From: Azospirillum oleiclasticum | GTDB taxonomy: Bacteria > Pseudomonadota > Alphaproteobacteria > Azospirillales > Azospirillaceae | Direction: 5' to 3' | NCBI RefSeq assembly: GCF_013423485.1 | Contig: NZ_JABFFR010000032.1 | Span: 93,804-157,803, forward strand | DNA length: 64,000 bases | In this document: positions 11,275-20,232 of the stretch, piece by piece | Layout: each line of letters opens with the position of its first letter | Position numbering within the stretch: position 1 is the stretch's first letter | Position numbers and translations under genes: made by a program | The notes under the pieces: model-generated | What the model was told of the DNA's origin: nothing | The model's input: only the letters and a program-made list of their open reading frames with translations | Databases searched by the model: none

Positions 11275-11697
11275 ATGAAGACCGTATCCCTGATGGTGGC
11301 GCTCGTCCTGTTCGGCACAGCCGCTCCGGCATCCGCGGGGGAGCTTCGCGCAACCGTCCGCAACGTCAAGCCCGAACAGGGGCGCGTGATGGTGGGCGTG
11401 TTCGACACCGCCGACGGCTTCCGGAAGGACCGTCGTCTGGTCGGGCAGATGCTGGTGCCCGCGGCGGCGGAGGTGACCGCCGTCTTCACCGACCTGCCAG
11501 CCGGGCGCTACGTCGTCGCCGTCTACCAGGATTTGAACGGAAACGAGTCGCTGGACCGGTCCATCCTAGGCATGCCGACCGAGCCCTACGGCTTCAGCCG
11601 CGACGCGGTCGCGCGCTTCGGCCCGCCGGCCTTCGAGGAGATGGCGCTGGAGCTGGGCGCCGCCCCCGTCGCCACCGTCATCACCCTGACGCCGTGA
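11275..11697 (+). CDS. Secreted DUF2141 protein
   Basis: The 140-residue product has a signal peptide (about residues 1-22, ending PASA) and a DUF2141 beta-sandwich: VRNVKPEQGRVMVGVFDTADGF, then LPAGRYVVAVYQDLNGNESLD and GMPTEPYGFS, all typical of the family. DUF2141 proteins are often found beside carotenoid cleavage genes, as here, but have no proven function. The start at 11275 has AGGAGG 6 nt upstream. The stop overlaps a possible GTG start of the next gene, so the two form an operon. Confidence 0.9.
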   Translation: MKTVSLMVALVLFGTAAPASAGELRATVRNVKPEQGRVMVGVFDTADGFRKDRRLVGQMLVPAAAEVTAVFTDLPAGRYVVAVYQDLNGNESLDRSILGMPTEPYGFSRDAVARFGPPAFEEMALELGAAPVATVITLTP

Positions 11698-11705
11698 GGG
11701 CCGCC

Positions 11706-13220
11706 ATGCAACGCCGTGCCTTCCTGACCGCATCGGCCGGCGCGCTCGCCGCCGCCACCCTGCCGCATGCGACCGCCCTGGCCGACACCCGCCCCGCCCC
11801 GCCCGACGACTGGGCCGCCGCCTTCGACGCCGCGTTGGCCGATGACCCCTGGCTGCTCGGCTGGAAGGGCGACGGGGTGGAGCGCGACGCCCCGCCCCTC
11901 ACCGTCACCGGCCGCATCCCCGCCGGGCTGGCCGGCAGCCTCTACCGCAACGGGCCGGCCCGGCAGGTGGTTGGCGGCCAGCGCTACCACCACTGGTTCG
12001 ACGGCGACGGCATGGTCCACCGCTGGGGTCTGTCGGCGGAGGGGGTGACGTACCGCGGCCGCTTCGTCCGGACCCGCAAGTTCGTGGCGGAGGAGCGGGC
12101 CGGCCGGCCGCTGGTCCCCGCCTTCGGCACGGTGCCGGACGGCGTGCCGCCGGTGGTGGCGGCCGGCGGCATGAACGTCGCCAACACCAGTGTGCTGCCG
12201 CTGGGTGGCCGCCTGCTGGCGCTGTGGGAGGGCGGCGCCCCCTACGCGCTCGATCCCCTCACGCTGGACACGGCGGGGGAGCACGCCTTCCGCCCGGACC
12301 TCGCCGGCCTGCCCTTCTCCGCCCACCCGAAGGTGGAGCCGGACGGCACGGTGTGGAACTTCGGGTCGAATTTCGAGGACGGGCGGCTCCTGGTCTGGCG
12401 CCTCGGCCCCGATGGCACCATGCGCGACCTCACCTTCCTGGCCGAGCGGTTCCGGGGGATGCTGCACGACTTCGCGGTGACCGAGCGGCATCTGGTCTTC
12501 GTGCTGCCGCCGCTGACCATCGAGCCATCGGCCTGGGGGCGCGGCTCCTTCCTCGACGCGCACCGCTGGGACGGCGCGGCACCCACACGGGTGGTGGCGG
12601 TGGACAAGGCCGACCTCGCCCGGCAGCGGGTGTGGGAGTTGCCCGCCGGTTTCGGCTTCCACACCGGCAACGCGTGGGAGGAGGCGGACGGCACCATCCG
12701 TTTCGACGTCGCCTGGGCGGCCGACGCCCGCATCGTGCTGCACGGCTTCCGCGCCATCATGCGCGGCGACCGGCTGGACGTGCCGCCGCCGCGGGCGACG
12801 CTGGTGACGCTGCGCCCCGACGGGCGGGTCGAGACCGCCCTGCTGGGGCCGGAAGCGGCCGAGTTCCCGCGGGTCGACCCGCGCGTGGTGGGCCGCCGCA
12901 ACCGCGCGCTGTTCCACCTCGTCCACCCCGGGACCTCCCCCGGCCTGACCGCGGTGGTGCGCCGCGATCTCGAATCCGGTGCGGAGGACCGTTTCGACTA
13001 CGGCTCCATGACGGCGGCGGAGGAGCATGTTTTCGTGCCGCGGCCGGGATCCGCGGTGGAGGGCGACGGCTGGCTGGTCGGCACCGTTCTTGATGTGGCG
13101 AAGCGGCGCACCGGCCTGTCCGTGCTCGACGCACGGCGGCCGTCGGACGGGCCGTTGGCGCAGGCGTGGCTGGACTCGGCCCTTCCGCTCGGCTTCCACG
13201 GGGCCTTCGTGGCGGCCTGA
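11706..13220 (+). CDS. Carotenoid oxygenase (RPE65/CCD family) with Tat signal
   Basis: This is a non-haem iron enzyme that cleaves carotenoids or related stilbenoid/apocarotenoid substrates. From ATG 11706 it has 504 residues. It opens with a twin-arginine signal (RRAFLTASAGALAAATL), predicting export of the folded protein to the periplasm. The four iron-binding histidines are recognisable in SAHPKV, LHDFAVT, FHTGNAWE and the C-terminal GFHGAF. FDGDGMVH near the N-terminus is also typical. It follows the DUF2141 gene directly. Substrate cannot be told from sequence. Confidence 0.92.
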   Translation: MQRRAFLTASAGALAAATLPHATALADTRPAPPDDWAAAFDAALADDPWLLGWKGDGVERDAPPLTVTGRIPAGLAGSLYRNGPARQVVGGQRYHHWFDGDGMVHRWGLSAEGVTYRGRFVRTRKFVAEERAGRPLVPAFGTVPDGVPPVVAAGGMNVANTSVLPLGGRLLALWEGGAPYALDPLTLDTAGEHAFRPDLAGLPFSAHPKVEPDGTVWNFGSNFEDGRLLVWRLGPDGTMRDLTFLAERFRGMLHDFAVTERHLVFVLPPLTIEPSAWGRGSFLDAHRWDGAAPTRVVAVDKADLARQRVWELPAGFGFHTGNAWEEADGTIRFDVAWAADARIVLHGFRAIMRGDRLDVPPPRATLVTLRPDGRVETALLGPEAAEFPRVDPRVVGRRNRALFHLVHPGTSPGLTAVVRRDLESGAEDRFDYGSMTAAEEHVFVPRPGSAVEGDGWLVGTVLDVAKRRTGLSVLDARRPSDGPLAQAWLDSALPLGFHGAFVAA

Positions 13221-13321
13221 CCGCAGGGCGGCGGCCTTTTCGTTTGCATGGTGGGGGCCGCTGGGCTACACACCCGCACCGTATGGCCGCCGTCCGGGCG
13301 GCCTCCACGGATCGACGCGCC

Positions 13322-14476
13322 ATGCCGGAACCCGCCAACACCGCCCTGCTGCCCGCCGGCCTGCACGATGTGCTGCCGCCCGACGCGGCGCACGAGGCGG
13401 CGGCCGTCGAACGGCTGATGGCCGAGTTCGCCGGCCACGGCTACGAGCGGGTCAAGCCGCCGCTGGTCGAGTTCGAGGAGAGCCTGCTGGCCGCCTCGGG
13501 TGCCGCCATGACGCAGCAGACCTTCCGCCTGATGGACCCGCTGTCGCAGAAGACCATGGCGGTGCGGGCGGACATCACGCCGCAGGTGGCGCGCATCGCC
13601 ACCTCCCGGCTGACCAAGGCACCGCGGCCCCTGCGCCTGTGCTACGCCGGGCAGGTGCTGCGGGTAAAGGGCACCCAGCTCCGCCACGAACGGCAGTTCG
13701 CCCAGGCCGGCGTCGAGCTGATCGGCGCCCTGGAGCCGGAGGCCGACGCCGAGGTGGTGCTGCTGGCGGCCCGCGCGCTGGAGGTGGTGGGGGTGCGCCG
13801 GCCGACGGTCGACCTCTGCGTGCCGACCATGGTGCCACTGATCTGCCGCGCGCTAGGCATCTCCGACGAGGACACCGCCACGCTGCGCGCGGCCCTCGAC
13901 CGCAAGGACATCGCCGCGGTGACCGCGGTCGGCGGCCCGGCCGCCCCGCTGCTGGAACGGCTGATCGCCGCCTCCGGGCCTGCAGAACGTGCCATGCGGG
14001 CGCTGGAAGCACTGGAGCTGCCGGACGCCGCGGAGAAGGACCGGCGCCGCCTGCGCGCCGTGATGGCGCTGCTGCGCGCCGCGCAGCCGGACCTTACGGT
14101 CACCATCGACCTCGTGGAATACCGCGGCTTCGAATACCACAGCGGCCTGTCCTTCACCCTGTTCGCGCGCGGCGTGCGCGGTGAGCTGGGGGCGGGCGGG
14201 CGCTACCGCACCGGGACCGGCGGCGAGGACGCGGGGGAGCCGGCCACCGGCTTCACCCTGTTCATGGACACGGTGCTGCGCGCCGTTCCGATGACTCCGC
14301 CGCCGCGCCGGCTGTTCCTGCCGCACGGCACCCCGACGGACGTGGCCGCGCGGCTGCGCGGCGAGGGCTGGGTGACGGTGGCCGGGCTCGCCCACGCCGA
14401 CGACGAGGCGGCTGAGGCCCGGCGCCTGCGCTGCGGCCACCGGCTGGCCGGCGGCGCCACCCACGCGGTTTCCTGA
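13322..14476 (+). CDS. hisZ: ATP phosphoribosyltransferase regulatory subunit HisZ
   Basis: HisZ is a catalytically inactive class II aminoacyl-tRNA synthetase paralogue that activates the short form of HisG, the first enzyme of histidine synthesis. The 384 residues begin with LLPAGLHDVLPPDA and contain motif-2-like LRLCYAGQVLR followed by RHERQFAQAGVELIG, and YRGFEYHSGLSFTLF and GAGGRYRTG near the C-terminus. The ATG at 13322 gives the normal length. It lies 60 nt upstream of purA, a pairing common in this group of bacteria. No hisG is in the window. Confidence 0.93.
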   Translation: MPEPANTALLPAGLHDVLPPDAAHEAAAVERLMAEFAGHGYERVKPPLVEFEESLLAASGAAMTQQTFRLMDPLSQKTMAVRADITPQVARIATSRLTKAPRPLRLCYAGQVLRVKGTQLRHERQFAQAGVELIGALEPEADAEVVLLAARALEVVGVRRPTVDLCVPTMVPLICRALGISDEDTATLRAALDRKDIAAVTAVGGPAAPLLERLIAASGPAERAMRALEALELPDAAEKDRRRLRAVMALLRAAQPDLTVTIDLVEYRGFEYHSGLSFTLFARGVRGELGAGGRYRTGTGGEDAGEPATGFTLFMDTVLRAVPMTPPPRRLFLPHGTPTDVAARLRGEGWVTVAGLAHADDEAAEARRLRCGHRLAGGATHAVS

Positions 14477-14496
14477 ATTCCGGTTTCACGCTGCAC

Positions 14497-14514
14497 CCCC
14501 GCCACAAGGCGGGG
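14497..14514 (+). promoter_or_regulatory. Stem-loop between hisZ and purA
   Basis: A perfect 7-bp stem CCCCGCC/GGCGGGG with ACAA loop fills part of the 60-nt hisZ-purA gap and is followed by ATTT. It could weaken read-through into purA or act as an RNA-processing site; there is no proper T-run. Confidence 0.35.
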
Positions 14515-14536
14515 ATTTCCCTGAGGAGAGGTCGAG

Positions 14537-15829
<1,293 letters not shown>

Positions 15830-15837
15830 CGTTCCTT

Positions 15838-15885
15838 CCCTCTCCCGCCGGAGGCGGGAGAGGGAGATATTAAGGCTTTCTTTGC
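15838..15885 (+). terminator. Rho-independent terminator after purA
   Basis: A perfect 12-bp stem (CCCTCTCCCGCC with GGCGGGAGAGGG, 3-nt loop; 15838-15864) begins 8 nt after the purA stop and is followed by an AT-rich stretch with CTTTCTTT. It separates hisZ-purA from the pseudokinase gene. Confidence 0.85.
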
Positions 15886-15943
15886 CATTCCACGGCCATG
15901 AACGGTTCGTGCGCGTGTGCACTGCAAGGGAAGACCGACCGCC

Positions 15944-17983
15944 ATGCCGTCCGATGCACAGACCGCCACGACGGATCGGGCGTCGGCCTCATCCGAGCCG
16001 GTGCGGCTCGGCGAGCGGTACGAGGTGCTTCCGGGCGGCGCGCTGCCGCACCTGAACGCCGCCGCCGGCGCCGCCTTCACCGCCCGTGCCCTGCGCGACA
16101 AGCGCACCGAACCTTTCGCGCTGATCTGCTCCGGCACCGTGCTGCCGCGCACCGACGTCATCGCCACCGTGTCCAACATGGACAACACCACGGTGATGCG
16201 GCTGCTCGACTACGGCGTCATCGACTGGGCGCCCGACCGGATGCGGCGCTTCGCGTTGATCTTCGAGAAGCCGGCCGGCCGCCGGATCATGAGTTCGCTC
16301 AGCGACACCATGGATCCGATGCCGGAGGACACGCTGACCCGGCAGATCCTCCACCCCATCGTCGGCGCGCTGAAGGAGATGGCGAGCCGCGGCCTGGTGC
16401 ACGGGGCGATCCGGCCGACCAACATGTTCTACCGCGACCTGACGTCGGGCGTGCTGATGCTGGGCGAGTGCGTCTCCAGCACCCCCGGCTACGGCCAGCC
16501 GGCGGTGCTGGAGACGGTGGAGCGCGGCATGGCGGCCCCCGGCGGGCGCGGCCAGGGCACCACCGCCGACGACCTCTATTCGCTGGGCGTCTCGCTGGTG
16601 TTCCTGCTGCTGGGCCGCAACCCGGTGGCGGCCTATGACGACGAGCAGATCCTGCAGGCGAAGATCGAGCGCGGCTCCTACCCGGCGCTGATCGGCCAGA
16701 CACGTCTGCCGCTCGGCATCACCGAGGTGATCCGCGGCCTGCTGGTGGACGACCCCAAGCAGCGCTGGACCCTGAACGACCTCGACCTGTGGCTGTCGGG
16801 CCGCCGTCTCAGCCCCAAGCAGCCGCAGGTGCCGCGCCGCGCCGCCCGGCCGTTGGAGTTCCAGGGACAGGAATACTGGCACTGCCGCACCCTGGCCCGC
16901 GCCATCGGCCGCTACCCGGCCGCCGCGGCCCCGGTGATCGAGAGCGGCGAGCTGGACAAGTGGCTGCGCCGCAGCATGGGTGACGACGCACGCGCCGACG
17001 CCGTCGCCACCGCCGTGCAGACGGCGAGTGCGGCCGGCAAGGGCGGCACCGCGTCCGACCGGCTGGTGGCGCGGGTGTGCATGGCGCTCGACCCGCCGGC
17101 CCCGATCCGCTACCGCAGCCGCGCGGTGATGCCCGACGGGCTGGGCCCGGCGCTGGCGGAGGCGTTCCTGCGCAACGAGTCGCCGCAGTCCATCGCCGAG
17201 ATCCTGGGCAACCAGCTGCCGATGTTCTGGGTGAACGTGCAGCACGACTTCAAGCCGGAGTTCGTGCCGCTGGTGCACACCTTCGACCAGCTCCGCGGCT
17301 TCCTCGATCGCAGCACCCCCAGCCTGGGCATCGAGCGCGTGCTGTACGAGATGAACCCGACCATGCCCTGCGTCAGCCCGCTGGTGGTCCGCCAGTACCC
17401 CATCACGCCGCAGGACGTGCTGCGGGCGCTGGACTGGGCGGGGTCGGGCGGCGACCGGGCGCGCGAGCCGATGGACCGGCACATCGCCGCCTTCTTCGCC
17501 TGCCGCCACCGGCGCACGGAGGATCTGCTCTACACGCAGATCGCGCCCAACACCGAACCGATGCGCCGCACCATCGCCATGCTGACCATCCTGGCCGATG
17601 TCCAGGCGCGCACCGGCACCGAGCCCCTGCCACACCTCTGCCAGTGGATGCGCTCGCTGCTGGAGCCGGCCTTCCGCCGCTTCCACAGCCGCCCCCACCA
17701 GGAGGAGGTGCGCCGGCAGGCGGAAAGCGCGGCCAACGGGGGGCGGCTGGCCGAGTTGCTGAAGATCGTCGACGACCCCGACTCGCTGCGCAAGGACAAG
17801 ACGGACTTCGAGGCGGCACAGATCGCCTACCGCGAGGCCAGCGGCGAGATCGAACGGCTGCGCGCCACCATCCGCGATCGCGAAGGCATCATCCAGGGCT
17901 CCGGACGGCAGGTGGCGGCCATCGCGTCCAGCCTCGTGTCCACCGTGCTGGTGGCCGGCATCATCGTTTTCTACGCGCTCTGA
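15944..17983 (+). CDS. Kinase-like protein without catalytic residues (pseudokinase), tail-anchored
   Basis: The 679-residue product has a protein-kinase-like fold at about residues 25-290. The catalytic positions are lost: the beta-3 lysine strand reads FALICSG, the HRD loop reads HGA (153-155, in GLVHGAIRPTNMFYRD) and the DFG motif is LGE (173-175). The C-lobe pattern DDLYSLGVSLVFLLLGRNP is kept. A second region of about 300 residues, which I do not recognise, follows (starting EYWHCRTLARAIGRYP), then a charged, possibly coiled-coil stretch (about 600-650) and a single C-terminal membrane segment. I expect a scaffold or sensor at the inner membrane. The next gene, 18 nt on, encodes a small membrane protein, a likely partner. 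The start has GGGAAGA upstream. Confidence 0.78.
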   Translation: MPSDAQTATTDRASASSEPVRLGERYEVLPGGALPHLNAAAGAAFTARALRDKRTEPFALICSGTVLPRTDVIATVSNMDNTTVMRLLDYGVIDWAPDRMRRFALIFEKPAGRRIMSSLSDTMDPMPEDTLTRQILHPIVGALKEMASRGLVHGAIRPTNMFYRDLTSGVLMLGECVSSTPGYGQPAVLETVERGMAAPGGRGQGTTADDLYSLGVSLVFLLLGRNPVAAYDDEQILQAKIERGSYPALIGQTRLPLGITEVIRGLLVDDPKQRWTLNDLDLWLSGRRLSPKQPQVPRRAARPLEFQGQEYWHCRTLARAIGRYPAAAAPVIESGELDKWLRRSMGDDARADAVATAVQTASAAGKGGTASDRLVARVCMALDPPAPIRYRSRAVMPDGLGPALAEAFLRNESPQSIAEILGNQLPMFWVNVQHDFKPEFVPLVHTFDQLRGFLDRSTPSLGIERVLYEMNPTMPCVSPLVVRQYPITPQDVLRALDWAGSGGDRAREPMDRHIAAFFACRHRRTEDLLYTQIAPNTEPMRRTIAMLTILADVQARTGTEPLPHLCQWMRSLLEPAFRRFHSRPHQEEVRRQAESAANGGRLAELLKIVDDPDSLRKDKTDFEAAQIAYREASGEIERLRATIRDREGIIQGSGRQVAAIASSLVSTVLVAGIIVFYAL

Positions 17984-18001
17984 CGGGAGACGGGACCGAC
18001 C

Positions 18002-18496
18002 ATGGCGGCGAAGGGAAAGCGGCGCGGCAACAAGGGCCGCAACATCTGGCTGTTCCTGCTGCTGATCCTGCCGGCGGCGCTGGTGGTGCTGCCCACCAGC
18101 ATCGTGTTCGGGGTCGGGATGATCCCCACCATCGTCGCCTACGTCACCGACCGCGACCCGGAGAAGCCGGCGCCCATCACCGTCGGTGGCCTGAACTTCT
18201 GCGGCTGCATGCCCTACGCCATCGACCTGTGGAGACACGGCCACACCATCGGCGCCGCCGCCAAGCTGTTCCTCGACCCGCTCGCCTGGCTGGTGATGTA
18301 CGGGGCGGCGGCCATCGGCTGGGCCTTCTACTACGCCATCCCGCCGATGGTGGCGGGGGTCGAGGTCGGCCGGTCGGAGAAGCGCATCGAGGTGCTGAAG
18401 GCGCAGAAGGTCGCCCTGGTCCAGGAATGGGGACCGGAGGTCGCCGACGATCTGATCGACGAGATCGGCGGCGGGGAGATCGGCGCGGAGATGTGA
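18002..18496 (+). CDS. Small inner-membrane protein paired with the pseudokinase
   Basis: The 164-residue product starts with a basic patch (KGKRRGNKGRN), has two hydrophobic segments close together (IWLFLLLILPAALVVLP and IVFGVGMIPTIVAYV), a loop with FCGCMPYAIDLW, another membrane segment around LAWLVMYGAAAIGWAFYYAI and an acidic cytoplasmic tail. I do not recognise the family. It lies 18 nt behind the tail-anchored pseudokinase and is almost certainly co-transcribed; a membrane complex of the two is my inference. Confidence 0.78.
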   Translation: MAAKGKRRGNKGRNIWLFLLLILPAALVVLPTSIVFGVGMIPTIVAYVTDRDPEKPAPITVGGLNFCGCMPYAIDLWRHGHTIGAAAKLFLDPLAWLVMYGAAAIGWAFYYAIPPMVAGVEVGRSEKRIEVLKAQKVALVQEWGPEVADDLIDEIGGGEIGAEM

Positions 18497-18503
18497 AGCG
18501 TGT

Positions 18504-18965
18504 TCAGTGCCGGGCGTACACTTTTGGCTCGCCGCGGCCGAACAGCACGACCTCGTAGGGCTGGCCGGGGTTGTCCATGCCGGGGGCGCTCTGCGGCATG
18601 CCGGGGACGGACAGGCCACGACCGGCCGGACGCTCGGCCAGCAGACGGCGCACGTCGGCCGCCGGCACATGGCCTTCCACCACATAACCGCCGACGACCG
18701 CCGTGTGGCAGGACTGGAGCTCGTCGGGCACGCCGGCTTCGGCCTTGACCGGGGTCAGATCCTCGATCATGCGCACGGTCACGGTGAAGCCGGCGCCGCG
18801 CATGTGCTCGACCCAGCCGCCGCAGCAGCCGCAGGTGGGCGACGCCCAGACGGTGACGTCGGAACCCGCGGCCAGCCCGACGAGCGGGGCCAGCCCGGCG
18901 GCGACGGCGCCCAGCGCCACGGATCCGGCGAGCGAGGCGAGGAAGGTGCGGCGGGTCAGGCTCAT
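18504..18965 (-). CDS. DUF411 exported metal-binding-type protein
   Basis: The 153-residue product has a twin-arginine signal (LTRRTFLASLAG) and the DUF411 core: VWASPTCGCCGGWVEH with a CxCC motif, SCHTAVVGGYVVEGHVPA with a conserved Cys-His, and GMPQSAPGMD. The family is linked to copper resistance and periplasmic metal handling. An FNR/FixK-type box with a well placed -10 element lies just upstream, so expression is probably raised at low oxygen. It is a single-gene unit. Confidence 0.9.
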   Translation of the reverse strand: MSLTRRTFLASLAGSVALGAVAAGLAPLVGLAAGSDVTVWASPTCGCCGGWVEHMRGAGFTVTVRMIEDLTPVKAEAGVPDELQSCHTAVVGGYVVEGHVPAADVRRLLAERPAGRGLSVPGMPQSAPGMDNPGQPYEVVLFGRGEPKVYARH

Positions 18966-19001
18966 GGTCGGTCACGCGTGTTGCGGTGTGTCTGGAGGGT
19001 G

Positions 19002-19042
19002 ATCATAGGCACGCCCACGACCGCCGCCTTGATCCTGGTCAA
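19002..19042 (-). promoter_or_regulatory. FNR/FixK-type class II promoter of the DUF411 gene
   Basis: On the minus strand the box TTGACCAGGATCAA (19029-19042) matches the TTGA(T/C)-N4-(A)TCAA consensus of FNR, FixK and Anr. The hexamer TATGAT (19002-19007) follows after 21 nt, which puts the box near -41 and the start of transcription near 18995, 30 nt before the DUF411 ATG. Confidence 0.75.
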
Positions 19043-19060
19043 AGTTCGGCAGCCTTCCAT

Positions 19061-20107
19061 TCACCGCCCCAGATCCCGCAGCAACGGGTCCCACAGCTCC
19101 GCATAGACGGACAGTTGCCCGCTGTCGCAGGAGCGGAAGAAGCGGATGGCCACGTCGGAGGGGATGACCACCTCCGGCGCCTCCATCAGGGCGGGGTCGA
19201 GAAGCGCGTCGGAGCCGCGGATCGTGTTGGCGTAGCGGGTGAAATTGGATTGCAGCGCGGCGATGCCGGGGCGCAGCATGAAGTCGATGAATTGCAGGGC
19301 CACATCCCGGTTCGGGGCGCCCGTCGGCACCACCAGCGCGTCGGACCAGATGATCAGCCCCTCTTCGGGGTAGATGTAGCGGAGGCTGGGGCGCCGTTCG
19401 CGGGCGCGCAGCGCGTCGCCGTTCCAGGCGATGCCGATCCCGATGCGTCCGCTGGACAGCACGTCCACGGAATCGGCGATGCTGTAGACGCGCTCCTTGT
19501 GGATCATCGGGCGCACCAGATCGATGGCGCGCTGGAGCTGCGCGCGGTCCGACGTGCATTGCGGCAGGCCCAGCCACAGCAGCGCCAGCCGCAGCGTCTC
19601 TTCCGCCCCGACCAGGAAGCCGGTGCGGTCCTTCAGCTCGGGCGGCGGATCGAACAGCAGTCGGATGGAACGTTCGGTTCCCGCATAGACCGCGGTGTCC
19701 ACCACCAGCGACGTGGTGCCCCAGTGGAACGGCACGCTGTAGGCGTTGCGGCGGTCGTAGGGGGGCGAGCGCCAGCCATCCAGGATGTTGGCGTAGCCGG
19801 GCAGCCGTTCCGCCTCGATCGCCTCCAGCTCGCCGCGCGCCGCCATGCCCGGCACCTCGTAGTCGGGCGGCATGGCGATGTCGTAGGTGCCGGGCCGCTC
19901 CGCCAGCCGCCGTTTCTGCTCGCTGACCGACAGGAAGGTATCGACCGTCACCCGGTGGCCGGTCTCCGCCTCGAAGCGCTCGACCACCAGCGGGGCCAGA
20001 TACCCCTCCCAGGCCAGCACACGCAGGTCTCCGGCCACCGCCTGTGACAGGATGCCGCCCGGAACGATCACCGCTATCGCGGCGAACACGCAACGCAAGC
20101 TCGCCAT
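19061..20107 (-). CDS. Polyamine-type periplasmic solute-binding protein (PotD/PotF-like)
   Basis: The 348-residue product has a signal peptide (about residues 1-25, ending AVAG) followed by LRVLAWEGYLAPLVVERFEAETGH, the usual opening of spermidine/putrescine-binding proteins, and PFHWGTTSLVVD, IGIAWNGDAL and IYPEEGLIIWSDALVVPTGA. No permease or ATPase genes are nearby. Instead it is divergent from a sensor kinase 125 nt away, so it may serve as the ligand-binding partner of that kinase. ATG 20107 is chosen over 20110 for its distance from GGGAG. Confidence 0.85.
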   Translation of the reverse strand: MASLRCVFAAIAVIVPGGILSQAVAGDLRVLAWEGYLAPLVVERFEAETGHRVTVDTFLSVSEQKRRLAERPGTYDIAMPPDYEVPGMAARGELEAIEAERLPGYANILDGWRSPPYDRRNAYSVPFHWGTTSLVVDTAVYAGTERSIRLLFDPPPELKDRTGFLVGAEETLRLALLWLGLPQCTSDRAQLQRAIDLVRPMIHKERVYSIADSVDVLSSGRIGIGIAWNGDALRARERRPSLRYIYPEEGLIIWSDALVVPTGAPNRDVALQFIDFMLRPGIAALQSNFTRYANTIRGSDALLDPALMEAPEVVIPSDVAIRFFRSCDSGQLSVYAELWDPLLRDLGR

Positions 20108-20232
20108 CATGCTCCCACTCACCGCGTTTGGGTCACGCTTGGCCCGGATGATAGAGTGCTTCCGGCCGTCCACCATAGATCGTTCGGCGACGGGTCGAGA
20201 AACGGGACAGGGGGGTCGCAGGACATGGGCTC

